From the NCBI GenBank assembly GCA_014529385.2, contig CM043948.1:83446260-83510259 (forward strand): DNA of 64,000 bases, given 5' to 3'. Made by a program: the position numbers and the translations under genes. The stretch's first letter is position 1. Each line of letters opens with the position of its first letter. Source of the stretch: Adiantum capillus-veneris (Eukaryota > Streptophyta > Polypodiopsida > Polypodiales > Pteridaceae). A model generated the notes under the pieces. The model was not told where the DNA came from, made no database searches, and worked only from the letters and a program-made list of their open reading frames with translations. This document shows positions 33,252 to 45,077 of this stretch, piece after piece.

Positions 33252-34800
33252 TCATCTTAATTCATTAGAAAGTACAAACTCGTCCGTGAACAATGGACTG
33301 AGATACAATTTCTGTAAGTATGGAATCAGAATGTCTTCAAGGTAAAAATCGAAGGAATGCCCCTCGAAAGAAGGTGGTGAGATAGTTGTTCCCGGGGGAT
33401 TTAGTTCTCCCTTTTCAGGAGTATTATCAATCAGTAGTGTATTAGTTGCATCAAAGGGTACACCGATTTGGCTAAACGGTTTGTACAAAAGAGGTAAGTG
33501 TGGTTTTTTAGGGTGGTGGTGGCCCTCAACGGTAACGCATTTTCTTTGATCATACAAAAAGGCAAAATCTCACATGTGAGCGTCGCATACACTGCAAACT
33601 ATTGTAACTAGTGGCGAAAAGTTTTGCCTTTGCATTGAAGACCATATGGCAACTCTGAAGCACGAAAGAAGAAACTGAATAAATTCCTTGGTTCGTGGAC
33701 GAACCACGACTCAACAAGTTCCCATCCGAAACGTTTGCAAATCCTCAAAGGGTTCCGTGTCACCGAGAGGCATGCACATCAGCAGCAATCCATTGACGTC
33801 CAAGATAATCAACCTCTGTAAAAGTTGACAAGTACATATAAGTAGTTAGAAGCTGAACATATTTTGCCATACTTGAATAGACATTACCGGAACAACCGTA
33901 TCTACAGGTAGCAAGGGTCCATACTGGGTCTCTGTAGTGCTGATGTCGTTGTTGCTCTCCTCTGATTTAGCTTCATCATTCACATATTCATAGTCATCAT
34001 TCACATCTTCATCAGGGGTCGACCCCATGGCTCTTTCTGCCTCATTCAAGGTTTCCTCCAAGGTCTTTTCTTCTCCCTCGGTTGACCGGCTTGCCTCATA
34101 CATCCTTGCCTGATCCATAGCAGTTTGCTCATCCCTAGGCCTGCTTTCCTCATCCATATCCTTTTGCTCATCTATAGGCCTGCTTTCCTCATCTTGGGTT
34201 TCAGCCATAGGCTCTTTTGGCTCCTCCACTGGCTGACTTGGCTCTTTCATTGTTTCCTCTGGTTGTACACTAGCACCTTCCATATGCTCATTTGACCTTT
34301 CCTCATCCTCGGCTCTTTCATCTTCTGCTGATATGACCCCCTCGGCCCGTTGTGATTCCACTATATCGGATGCAGGGGTTTGTCGTGGTGGCACGTCATG
34401 TATTGTTAGATCAACAGTGCGGTCATCCAAGCCGCTATCTTCAAGCTCTCTGGGGCTAGACATAGTAAGCAGGTGTTGTTTTAAACTTACCCGGTATCTT
34501 TGCAAATAATCATATGTGTAGTTTTTTAAAGCACTCTGCAAAATTGAAAGACCACATGGTGAGAATTATTTTATAAACTAAACCAAAACTAACTGAATGC
34601 ATTGCCAAAGGGTTACCTTAGTCATGAAAGGTTTTAATGAAAAGTAGCTTTGCAGGACATATTCTGCATGGAGAAGACATCTCCAACCGCAAGAATTTCC
34701 ATCGGTTTGATTTGGGACAGGTACATCTTTGATTGGGGCCTTGTATAGTTCATACCTTCCACATAGCTTGCCATAGGCAAGCAAAAACCTCTTTATACAA
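33252..34800 (-). pseudogene. Ulp1 (C48) protease end - acidic linker - FCP1-like domain, intron-containing remnant
   Basis: Proposed exons on the minus strand are 34800-34617, 34535-33888 and 33815-33252. The joints are AAG|GT…TGCAG|A (81-bp intron) and CCG|GT…TACAG|A (72-bp intron), both phase 0. Exon 1 carries VPVPNQTDGNSCGWRCLL, the Gln and catalytic Cys region of Ulp1/SENP peptidases. The His and Asp parts are not found upstream. Exon 2 is very acidic, with repeated EESRP.DEQ phrases. Exon 3 begins RLIILDVNGLLL, then VVVRPRTKEFIQFLL, FRVAIWSS, FLYDQRKC, NTLLIDNTPEKGELNPPGT and YLEDILIPYLQKL, the order of FCP1/NLI-interacting-factor HAD domains. The nucleophile motif is DVNG rather than DxDGT. 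Two in-frame TGA codons in exon 3 argue for a pseudogene. SUMO-type deconjugation and phosphatase-like roles are family knowledge, not shown here. Confidence 0.6.
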
Positions 34801-35088
34801 CTGCACAAAGCAATGTCAAGACTCATTGTAGTGAGGGCACATCTTGGTGGATGTAGTGATTGTATATGCAAAAATAAGATCACGGGAATCCCATGGCTTG
34901 GGCTACTTGGGTAATCTTGGGATTGGATAAGACATACATTGCTTCTATGCTTAGGCTTTGTGGAGACTTTTTCTGTTGGTGTAGCTAAATTGTGTCGACT
35001 ATAGCAGAAGGCACAAGCAAGGATATGTTTGCTAGCAGGTGCAGGCATGGACAGTGGAACATGTATGAAGTGCAGGTTTGACAAGGGA

Positions 35089-35198
35089 GATCCTGAAGTG
35101 TATGGCTGAAGTTCTTGAAGAATGGAGCATGTTAGTGTTTACAGATCCTAAAGTGTATGGCTGAAGTGCTTGAAGAGTGGAGCATGTCGGTCTTTACA
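35089..35198. repeat. 55-bp tandem duplication
   Basis: Units 35089-35143 and 35144-35198 both read GATCCT-AAGTGTATGGCTGAAG and end TTTACA, with a few differences. Confidence 0.9.
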
Positions 35199-35871
35199 GA
35201 TCAACAATGGCAGTCCTGCTTGCCAAGATACAAGCATTTGAAGTTTCGATTCTGGGCTAATTTGGTCGCATTGGAAATCATGACATCAAGTGTTTTTTGG
35301 AGCTTGCAAGGGTTTGTAGAGGTAGTATGTAGCGTATGGAGCTAGCCAAAAGAGATGGCTCCTCAGTTGGAGCTACAGGTGCAAAGTTATAGCATGCGAA
35401 AGTTGGTGGCTGATAGTGCCCATGGTGGTTCTGATGTTTTTGTCGTCTTGGTGTGCGTCGTTCGAGGCTGAACTAATGTCAAAGTGCAGAGGAAAATAAA
35501 AATAAAATTTTGGTGGACTTGGGAGGCTTTGGAGGGGTGCCTCACCCAAGATTGCCACGTGGCATCGGGGATTGCCCCTCATGCGAGGACCGATTGCCGA
35601 GGTATGTGGTATAAATAGGCAAATGTGAGCTCTCCATTGAGCAAGCAAAGGAGCAAGGGAGCTCTAGGCATGGTTAGCTATGGCCGCACACCTGTGGGTG
35701 TTGTTTGTGGCGGATCTTGGCGTGTGCTAGTGGTTGGAGGTGGTGCCGGGTGCTCACGATAGTCAGAGGGTGGCGTTCAACGCTACTGATGTGGCATTGT
35801 GGGCCTTGTTTCCATGCAGCCTCTACAAGCATCCATTTTTTAATTATTGAGGGTGGTGTTACCCTCCCGCC
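35199..35871 (+). promoter_or_regulatory. Non-coding interior of F with a TATA box on the plus strand
   Basis: TATAAATAGG lies at 35620-35629 with about 250 bp of GC-richer sequence after it. No ORF was recognised. It looks like a promoter or leader reading opposite to the Ulp1/FCP1 gene, perhaps from an older LTR into which copia B3 landed. Confidence 0.35.
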
Positions 35872-36447
35872 TGCTACCATATACATGTGGTAGTGATGTG
35901 TGTGAACACACTAGGACCGTCGGGGCATTTTTTCCCTCTTTAGGAGTTTTTTCCCCCTGTGCATAGTATATACGCCCATCAATCTACGACTATCCGTCTT
36001 TTCTATTGCACACTAAGTAATACGCTCTCAGTTGTGTGCCTTGAGCTTCCTTCATCTTCTCCAAGCTGTGTGTGTTTTCCTGCAACCCTAATTCCAACAA
36101 TTGGTATCAAAGCTGGTTGCATCTTCCCGGGCTTAGTCGCCAGCAGCTCCAGCACATGCCTGCTCGCTTTCTTTGATTTTAGTGAGCTTTAGCGAGCATT
36201 CGAAGGTTGAAAAAAATTTCAGGTAGGCTCGTGAAGCTCTGTCTGCTCAGATTTTTGATTCGGGCTCATTTCGGCCTCCGTTTCCACTACAAGTAGGTCT
36301 GCACAAGTAATTTCATCATTTAGTTTAGAATTTTTGTCAGTGTTGTTTTCTGCATAACAGGTCCTATACAGTCTATTGTGGATTGTGCTATATAGCAAGT
36401 TCTAGTCTCACTCAGTTTCTCCTCATTTCGGGCAGTTTTCACATCAG

Positions 36448-37505
36448 GTGCAGACATTTTCCATGGTTGGCAACAACACAGATGTGTTCAAGATGTTTGC
36501 TGTTGAGGACAGGTTGGATGGGGACAATTACCCTATGTGGGCTTACATGATGCAACATGTTCTTGTGTCAAAGGGTGTATGGAATATTGTGCAGGGCATT
36601 GATGTACGTCCTGGTTCTGAGGATGTAGACGATATTGAGGATGTTGCAGGTCTTACTGCAAGGATTGCTGCTGTTAGAGTTGTTTTGCCTACGGCAGAAC
36701 AAGCTTGTTAGGATGTAAAGGATGCGTAGGCTCATGCATTGATTGCGTTGTTTGTAAAGGGCACCATTACTCCTTGCATTCGTTCAACAAAATCTGCAAA
36801 ACAGGCTTGGGATATTCTGGCTGGTCTTTATGCAAGCCGCAATGAGGCAAAAATTGCTTTGCTGCGTAAAGAGTTGGAATCGAAGATTATGCATGAGGAA
36901 GATGATATGGACACTTTCCTTACTGGTGTTAAGGATATCAAGAGTAACTTATTTTTGCAGGTGAAGTCATTTCAGACAGTTCCCTTGTGCAGACTATTCT
37001 TGATGCCTTGCCAGATTCTTACGAGACTTTTGCTAGTACTTGGAGACTTATGACCCAAGGAAATCCTGAAGTTCTCAAGTTTGATGCATTGTGCACATTG
37101 CTGTTGCAAGAGTCACTTTCAAGAAAGAACAGGACTAGACAACGTGCAGTTGAACAGGCTTTTATTGCTTCTCAAAGAAAGGGTGGTAACAACAATGCAA
37201 CCACTTCTTATGGTTCTGCTGCGAGTGGCAAAACTTATGGTCCCAGTGCTTCTGCTGGCAGCACTTTGTCTGGAAATTCTGGTGATAAGGGCAAAAAGAA
37301 GATGCGTTGTCATTATTGTAAAGCTTATGATCACTTGATCAAGCAATGTCCTAAGTTGAAGGCCAAAGAGGCTAAGAAGAAAGAGGGTGGTTCCACTACA
37401 AATGCAGCCATTGTTGAGTCTTCTGTGAAAGGAGACTCTGATGCTGATGTTGATGTAGAATGGGCTTTAGTGTGCAGAGTGCACTTACAATCCTGCTATC
37501 CATGA
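36448..37505 (+). pseudogene. Copia B3 gag
   Basis: The frame reads VGNNTDVFKMFAVEDRL, DNYPMWAYMMQHVLVSKG, SAKQAWDILAGLYASRNE, then ILDALPDSYETFASTWRL and the CCHC knuckle CHYCKAYDHLIKQC (CX2CX4HX4C). A stop at about 36710 and a frameshift near 36950 break it. Relative to B1 it has an extra DVDDIEDV segment. Confidence 0.88.
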
Positions 37506-37512
37506 TGCATGC

Positions 37513-40500
37513 ATGTCAGTTGCTGCAGATTCACATGTGTGGTATTTTGACAGCAGTGCTACAAAGCACATTACCTCACATCGTGAATTGTTCACCTCTC
37601 TCGAGTTTGTCGCTCATGGGAATTCAATCACTTGTGCCAACAATGCCTCTTATCCTGTTCATGGAGTTGGAAAGATTGTGCTTACTGCTACAAATGGAAG
37701 TTCTTTCACACTTGTTGAGCACTTTATGTACCTAGGATCAAGAAGAATCTTTTGTCTGTATCTGCACTTGCTAGACTTGGACTTGTAGTCAAATTTGTAT
37801 ATGACAGATGTACAGTTCACGATCTCAATTTTAGTGATGAAATTGTTGCATTTGGCCTTTTGTGCCATGGGCTGTATAAGCTCACTTTGTATGAACTGTG
37901 GAGAAAATTTTGCAAATACAGTTGCAAATTCAAGGGGTGTTTCAGATGTAAAACTGTGGCATACACATTTTGAGCATCTGAATTTTGCCAGTTTACTGCG
38001 TTTGCAGAAATTTGATATGGTTGCTTCTTTGCCGCCTGAAGCACATGTCAAACATGTTTGTGAAGGTTGTATTTTGGGTAAAATGCAGCGTTCTAAGTTT
38101 CCAAAGGATGGTTCAGTTAGGGCCACATGCAAGTTGCACCTTGTGCATAGTGATGTTTGTGGGCCCATGCAAACTCCGTCCTTGGGCAATTACCTGTACT
38201 TCTTGACTTTCATTGATAATTACTCCAAGCATGCATGGGTATTTCCGCTTAAAGCGAAGTCCGAACTTTTTATGTGCTTCAAACAATTTCTGGCTATGGC
38301 TGAAAATGTATCGAGACGTACTATGGGCACCCTCCGTTCCGATCGAGGGGGGAGTATATGTCTCATGAATTTAATGCATTTCTGGCTAGTCGTAGGATAA
38401 AACACCAATGTACAGGTATTGCTGAGAGGAAAAACGGGTCACTTACAAAAATGGCACGATGTATGGTCAAAAGTCAAGCTTTGCTGCATTCTTTTTGGCT
38501 TGAGGCCATCATGTGTGCCACTTATGTACTTAACAGGTGTCCTACAAAAAGCTCTATAGTCTATTACTCTATATGAAGCATGGCATGATAGAAAGCCTTC
38601 TATTGAGCACATGCGTGTTTTTGGCTGTTTGGCATATGCTTTGGTGCCACAAACACAACGCAAGAAATTTGATGATAAGGCTATCTAATGTATTTTTGTT
38701 GGTTATAGTGCTGAAAGCAAAGGTTATAGGTTGTATCATCCGTAAACAAAGCGTATTCTGGTTTCACGGGATGTAGTGTTTGTGGAAGATTCTATTTAGC
38801 CCTTGATGTGATGTACTAGAGACAGTAATGTAAGCTAACATGACATTTATGACAGTTTGTTGCCTCTTTTCAGTGGTGGAAGCTCGAATGTAAATTCCAA
38901 TGAGGCAAATGTACAGCCTATGGGGATTTCCAAAAATATTACAGATCAGCATATTACTGCTACAGATGCACACGATGTACTTGATGAGGAAAGGGCTGAA
39001 AATGAGCAGGTAGAGGTATGCCAAAATGGTTGGTGCATACATTGCGTGACAGTAAATTGGATGCACCTTTGTCTAGTCGTACTCGTTCACACTTTGGCCA
39101 TGCATCTTATGCATCAGATTGTTATGCGTTGGTTGTGTCTAGCTTACATGATGTTGAGGAACCTCTATCTTTTGATGAAGCACAGAATTCAAAAAATTGG
39201 ATGGCTGCCATGCAATCAAAATATGATGCACTTATAGAAAATGACACTTGGACTTTATGTGATTTGCTTCCTGGCAAAAAGACCAGTGGTACAAAGTGGG
39301 TTTACAAGTTGAAATGTAAGCTAGATGGTGAGATCGATCGCCATGATGCTCGACTTGTTGCAAAGGGTTATGCACAGCAAAAAGGCATAGATTATGGAGA
39401 GACTTGTGCTCCCACTTGTCGTATGACTACTTTTCGTTTTCTATGTGCATTGGCAACTCATTTTGGTTGGGATGTACATCAATTAGACATTGTTACTGCT
39501 TTCTTGAATGGTGACATATTTGAGGAAGTTTATGTAACGCAGCCTCGCGGTTTTGTCAAGAAAGGACAAGAGGACAAAGTGTGCAGATGTAAGAAGGCTT
39601 TGTATGGGTTGAAGCAATCTTCTTGTGCTTGGTATGAGAAAGCTGACACTCATTTGGTCAAATGAGGCTTTCATAACAGTCCAACAGAAAGCACATTGTA
39701 TGTAATGTGTGAGGGTGATGTACTTCTTATTGTGGTTTATGTAGATGATTTACTGATCACTGGACCAAATGAGAGACATATTGCTGAATTTAAGGCTGAT
39801 TTGAATGCTACTTTCAAGATGAAAGATTTGGGGATGTAGCATCATTACTTGGGCATACAGTTTAAGCAGTGTGATGGTGGTATTGCCTTGTGTCAGAAAA
39901 GTTACATAGAGACATTGCTATGTAAGTTTGGACTTGAGGATTGCAAACCTATTGCCACTCCCATGGAAACAGGTTTGAAATTGACTCTTCATGACACTGG
40001 TGATCCTGCTGATGTCACTCTTTACCAAACTTCTGTTGGATGCCTCATTTATGTATGCAACAGGAGGCCGAATATTCAATTTGCAGTCTCACAGGTCAGC
40101 AAATTTATGCATAGCCCAGGGTCTAAGCATTGGCAAGCTGTCAAGAGGATTTTTCGCTACCTTAGTGGCACTTTACATCTTGGCTTGTTTTATCCCAAGG
40201 GGGGATCATTGCCGCCCGACTTACATGCTTTTTTAGACTCAGATGGGCTGGTAGTTTTGACACACGAGCATCCACAAGTGGTTTTTGTTTCATGCTTGGC
40301 AATTCATGTATATCATGGTTGAGCAAGAAGCAACCTACTGTGGCCACTTCGAGTTGTGAGGCTGAGTACAAGGCAGTCTTCACAGCTACGGTTGAGTGTG
40401 TATGGCTCAAACGCCTTATGGCTGATTTGGGTGTTGGACAGGACACTGCCAACACTATCTACACTGACAGTCAGGGCGCATTGGCAGTTGCGAGAAACCC

Positions 40501-40692
40501 ATTTTTTCATGCTCGCACAAAGCACATTGAGGTGCATTACCACTGTGTCAGGGAGAGGCTCTCAACAAGAGGGATCAGCTTGGCTTATGTGCCAACACAA
40601 GAAACTCTTGCATATCTTTTCACAAAGGCATTGTCTCGTGAGAAGTTCAAAGCTTTCCGCAAAGCTTTGGGCTTACTCCCCTTTGTGGACTG
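37513..40692 (+). pseudogene. Copia B3 protease, integrase, RT and RNase H
   Basis: The protease site reads WYFDSSATKHIT, where the usual DSGA has become DSSA. Integrase includes CEGCILGKMQRSKF, HSDVCGP and LRSDRG, then a deletion removes the QQNGV part so that GIAERKNGS follows directly. RT holds ARLVAKGYAQQKGIDYGE, DIVTAFLNGDIFEEVYV, ALYGLKQSSCAWYEK and the catalytic VYVDDLLITGP. RNase H follows (DSQGALAVARNP, HIEVHYHCVRERL) through SREKFKAFRKALGLLPFVD. Stops and frameshifts occur at about 37790, 38400, 38570, 38690, 38800, 39664, 39839 and 40250. Confidence 0.88.
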
Positions 40693-40768
40693 ATCTTTTA
40701 TATTGCACACTTATTAATACACTCTCAGTTGTGTGTTGAGCTTCCTTCGTCTTCCCCAAGCTGTGTGT

Positions 40769-41863
40769 AATTCAAACACCGCCTTGTCAAGATGTCGTGA
40801 CACCCATGTTGAGGGTAAGAGGTGTTTCCCATGCAGTGAGTTGTGAGAGAGAGGTGGAAACTTGTTGAGGTGTCAATGCCATGCAAAGTATGTTAAAAGT
40901 GGCGTGCCAAATGTGTGGGGAATGCAAAGAAAATACCAAAAGGAGATCAAGAGAGCTACACAAGCAGGATGGACCAACTTTTTTGTTTTTTTTGGGGTGC
41001 TCATCTCTTATAAGAGGAGGTTTTCCAAATTGTATAGGCCTTTTTTTCGTTCGATATTTTTGCCAAAAGGGCTTGGGCCATGGGAGGCTTTTGAGCCGTG
41101 GAGTCTATGCAGAGCCGAGGAGGGCTGTCAAAGTGGTGATTTTTGTGCTCGTCAATGTGTGTGTCGACATAGCTTGTTTGTAGCAGATTTGTATATGGCC
41201 GTGTTGAGCAGAGTGGAGCCATCATTATCGTTATTTGGTGCCGATTCGTCCCCGTTCTCTTCTCTGCTATTGAACGTGTGTTTTCGAGTGTGTGTTGGCA
41301 GGTGTGTCCCCTTGAGGGTGTGTTGTGCAAAGAGAGAAAGAGAGAGGTGTTATATGTGTTGAAGACTATGAATTAAGCAATGCGGAGTGAGTTGGTTTGT
41401 TTGTGCTATTGTAGCGAGTGTGTGCGTTGGGTTGTGTGCAAGCGGTGGTTTGCTTGAGGATTGATGGTGTTTTGAGAGTGTTTCTAGTGGATTGGGGTGT
41501 TGCGGAAGCCCTAGGCTATGGAGAGACATTTTTTTGTGTGTGTTGGGTGTGTTTCCTTTCTCCCTTTCCACAATGGAAGTAGCGAACTTTCTTCGTGGTT
41601 CTTGACGCTAGTGTGTTTGAGCCGTTGATGACACGTGAGTGTGACCTTGAATAACTTTTGACTTTTTAAATGAAATCCAAAAGGCGCCAAAAGGTTTTAA
41701 TGGCAAGGGCTACTTTAAATGAGATTGATTTCAAATTAAAAAACCTCCAAGCTTTGGGCCTCAGCAAAGGGTAGTTGGCTTTCAAAGAGCGTTAGAAAAG
41801 AAAAATTCATTTGGCTTTTAAGACACATGCCCACACACTTTCGAAAGGGGAAAAAAGGAGAGG

Positions 41864-41906
<43 letters not shown>

Positions 41907-42328
41907 CAAAGATGTATGAGCATGATTTAGCAAAGAAATCAAGCATAGAATGTATTTCTATGCATGAAAAAAACAATAAAGATGTCTTTGTTTAATGTTT
42001 GGTCCAAATGCAACATAGATTTGTGTATTTTAAAGTTTGCCAACATGTTATGCGCACAAATGCATTTCAATACATCAATCAAGCAGGATAACTCAGCTTG
42101 GAAAAAGCAAGAAGAGCAAGAAATAAAACATAATCAGGCAAGTTTTAATTAAGAAAAAAAATCGCACACATTCTAATGCTCAATCTAATTATCCATAAAT
42201 ATGGCCTATGATAGTGGCCATATAGACTTGCCCAAATCCAAAGAGAGAGATAACTAGACTTGAGCGAAATCACTAATTTAGCATAGAGATCTAATCAGGG
42301 TAATTATAAAATGCTAATTACACATTAA
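40769..42328. other. Non-coding interior of element F between copia B3 and its PBS
   Basis: The GT-rich part at 41060-41600 gives long accidental frames on both strands without recognisable protein. A CA run lies at 41864-41905. The rest is AT-rich. This would be the leader next to the 5' LTR of F. No gag was seen. Confidence 0.5.
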
Positions 42329-42339
42329 CTCTAATACCA
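42329..42339 (-). promoter_or_regulatory. PBS of element F
   Basis: On the minus strand TGGTATTAGAG follows the LTR end ATTACA after TA. It differs by one base from the initiator tRNA-Met type TGGTATCAGAG. Confidence 0.75.
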
Positions 42340-42341
42340 TA

Positions 42342-42793
42342 TGTAATACCTATGTTGGATAGATTAACGAGAAATTCATAAGAGATTCATAACAATTAGC
42401 AATAGTTAATAGACTCAATGTAAAAGGAAATAAACTTTCTTGATTGATTAGGATTTTGGAGATAAAGATAAGAGATTCGTAACAATTAGCAATAATTAAT
42501 AGTACTCAATGTAAAAGGAAATAAACTTGCTTGATTGATTAGAATTTTGGAGAGAGAGATAGAAGTTAAGCATGGTGGCCTTATATAAGTTCAAAATGGA
42601 AGGTGGCAATAAATCTCTAAAGTGATATGCATCACATGTGGGAAAAGGTCAAATAGCATGTGAGTATAATTGTGTAGTATGTGTGAGGCATATAGGTTAC
42701 ATAGGAAAAAATGTGACTATACACATGAATGGTGCATGATTGGCTTAAGGGTTTGTTCTCACCGTGAGTGCAAGCTACATGCTTACCTCAACA
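42342..42793 (-). repeat. 5' LTR of element F
   Basis: 452 bp. It matches the split 3' LTR. A 90-bp segment (42382-42471) is tandemly repeated (42472-42562) only here, so the duplication arose after insertion. The outer flank is CATAG. Confidence 0.82.
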
Positions 42794-42798
42794 CATAG

Positions 42799-45077
42799 TT
42801 GGTCCCACAATACATCTATGGTCTAATTTTGCATCAAAAGTTATTTCGGCACGAACTTTGATGGGCACCTTAAAAAAGATGGCATTAGAGCAATTGTTTT
42901 CTGCACCAATAACGATGATGAATTTTTTAATACTTCTTGTTTTTGTGCAAGGTAAGACAATAGATCACATGGAATCAAACACTCAAACCACTTTTTTCAG
43001 CTATTCTTAAGAATGAACTCCTTTTGTGGCCGGCCTCTGCAACTTTTGCTCACTAGGTAACTTTTGCATATTCAAAACTGTGTCATTAAGGTTTTCTAAT
43101 TAAACCTTCATCAACTCTCATATTGGTCTATAACCTTGCTCTAAGAGCTATTTAAGGAGGAGCCTATCACCACAAGGCTTGATTTCTTTTGCACTTCTTG
43201 CAATTTTCATCATTATCTTTGTGTATCAATCGGGTAGACACTGCCATAGAAGGGAGTCCCTCTATTGGTAAGACCCCCAAGCTTACATTAAGCATTCCAC
43301 TTAGGTCTTGTATCCAAATAAAAATGAGCACAAAGCTCTTTGCACTCTAATATGGAGATAACAAGATGATCATAAATATTCATGGACCCGCATTCGAACA
43401 TGATGAACGTAAGAATGAATGGCATGAAGACATGAAGAAGACGAAGAGCAAGGGAGACATGACAAATATACAAATAGGAGTCAAGCATGAAGAAGACAAC
43501 TACGACACATGATTTTTACCCCTTCTATGATTATAATGTACTCTACAATTGAACCTAAGAATGATTAAATGGCCACATTATGAACCAAATAGAGACGTAT
43601 CATGTTGATTCTCCCATGATATGTCAATGTACGTGCCATCACAAACCCAAATGGATCACCTTAGAGTATCCATGAATAGTTGAAGGGGGGTTTTCTTGGG
43701 ATTGGATTAGCTATGGAGTGCTATGGGAATACCCTCTCTCTCTATGACATGATGACCATACACATCCATGAGGCACACATCGTGCCATGACCACACACCC
43801 ATCACCTATGTGAATCCATTATTTTAGAACTCCATGATTCTCTCTCCCTAGGCACATGAGCATTGAATGAAGGTCAACATGCTTACACCTCACCCATTGC
43901 ATCGACAAATGCTTCAACCTAGTGCTATGTAAGCACACGATCGTCATTGTACGTACTCTCTTTCTTGCATCCTAATTATCAAGATTTTTATTTGCATCAA
44001 GTTCATTTTGTGTCTTTGTTAACTAACACTAACATTAACTAACATGAATGTCACTAACCTATATCCACCCTAACAGTAATCGCTACACCAATTTATCACC
44101 TTGAGCATATATAAGTCCACTAAACCAAAGCTTGTACTCTCTCTCCAACTTTAATCAATCAATCAAGTTATTTCCATGCTAAATGTGTGTATTGTGCTCT
44201 CCTTCTAATCTACCCTAATTATCTACTGCTAAGATGCAACCATGAATGTTACATTGGTTCACCCACCGTAGTACTTACATACATCCAACCAAAAGTAGAG
44301 CTCCTCTCTGCAATCGAGAAAGGTAAAGTTGACTTGCTAAGTAGCTAGAATGCATCCATACATTAAATGAGTGACGCTTCTAATAGCCAATGACGACATT
44401 TTTGTTTTGGAATTGTATATGAAAACGAGAGAAACTATTTTTAAGGTCAATTACCTCTAAGTTGTTAGCCCTTTTGACATGCCAAAAATTAGCAGTGCAA
44501 ACTAGGGTAAAGGTGCCAATGTAAAGACGGTCGCCTCTTTGACTACCCACACTCTCCCTATAAAATGGTATATTGTTGCACCAGTATTTAGAAAATGTTG
44601 GCATGAGTTCTTGGTAGATTGACACCAATGTGACATTCCCTCATTTGCCCTTGAGAGAAGTTGGCTACGCTATCACTAAACTGGCCCTAGTTTTTGTCTT
44701 GCTACAGTGGAAAACATGGCTCCCATTTTTGCTACAGGGCTCGTGGTATTTCGATCGGATCGTTTGAACGTCGTCAAACGAACGCGCACATGCAGTCCGT
44801 CCATAGCCTGACAGGAGCCTGCAATTGTACCTTTACGTGGGCAGTAGCTGCTCTGCAGTCCTGACCTCTCCCGCCAACGCGAACGCGGAACGCAATGATT
44901 TGAGTGCTTCTGGGGGATGGGACCTCGCTCGATCAGATCTCGTGACGGGCAGGGGCATGTTTGACATGGTGCGCCTTTTTCAACAGAAAACAACCGTTCA
45001 AAACAACTTCGACGTCCCTAAATTGGCTCCTTTACCCTAGAGGGGCCGGGGACGGTGAAGAAGGAGCCACACTTATT
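42799..45077. other. Intergenic stretch upstream of the HET gene
   Basis: No recognisable gene. Two promoter-like spots are visible: TATTTAAGG near 43149 and CATATATAAG near 44106. The latter is followed 140 bp on by GTTACATTGGTTCACCC, which might be an old LTR end. A cytosine/guanine-richer part starts near 44750 and probably belongs to the HET gene's 5' region. Confidence 0.4.

Larger units (their letters stand above)
35872..40768 (+). mobile_element. Ty1/copia retrotransposon B3 inside element F
   Basis: The 5' LTR (35872-36099, TGCTACCATATACATG to ATTCCAACA) is followed after AT by PBS TGGTATCAAAGC (36102-36113). Gag, protease, integrase, RT and RNase H follow in copia order. The 3' end is damaged: after LPFVD* the PPT and most of the LTR are deleted, and only about 75 bp (TATTGCACAC…AAGCTGTGTGT) of the 3' LTR remain. 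It is the same family as B1 and B2. No target duplication could be checked because the right LTR end is missing. Confidence 0.88.
30778..42793 (-). mobile_element. 12-kb composite LTR element F carrying a Ulp1/FCP1-like gene
   Basis: Two LTRs in minus orientation bound this region. The outer ends are TGTTAAGCC on the left (30778) and CCTCAACA on the right (42793). CATAG flanks both ends (30773-30777 and 42794-42798), a perfect 5-bp target duplication. A PBS (42329-42339) lies inside the 5' LTR and a PPT-like ATGGGGGT (32614-32622) inside the 3' LTR. The interior has no gag or pol of its own. It holds a minus-strand (sense) gene remnant (33252-34800), an unrelated plus-strand copia B3 (35872-40768) and long non-coding stretches. 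A LINE fragment interrupts the 3' LTR. Without the copia and the LINE the element would be about 5.7 kb. This is the layout of a non-autonomous, gene-carrying LTR element. Confidence 0.8.

Noticed and set aside
40862-41362. 166-codon plus-strand ORF
   Set aside because: GT-rich non-coding interior of element F. No domain, and long accidental frames on both strands.
43140-44260. Possible LTR promoters (TATTTAAGG, CATATATAAG and GTTACATTGGTTCACCC)
   Set aside because: Suggestive, but no second LTR, PPT, TSD or coding part could be tied to them, so they are noted only within the intergenic entry.
44600-45077. Upstream in-frame ATG (44961) as HET start
   Set aside because: The extra 39 residues are low-complexity and unlike the family. 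The ATG at 45078 directly precedes the conserved region.
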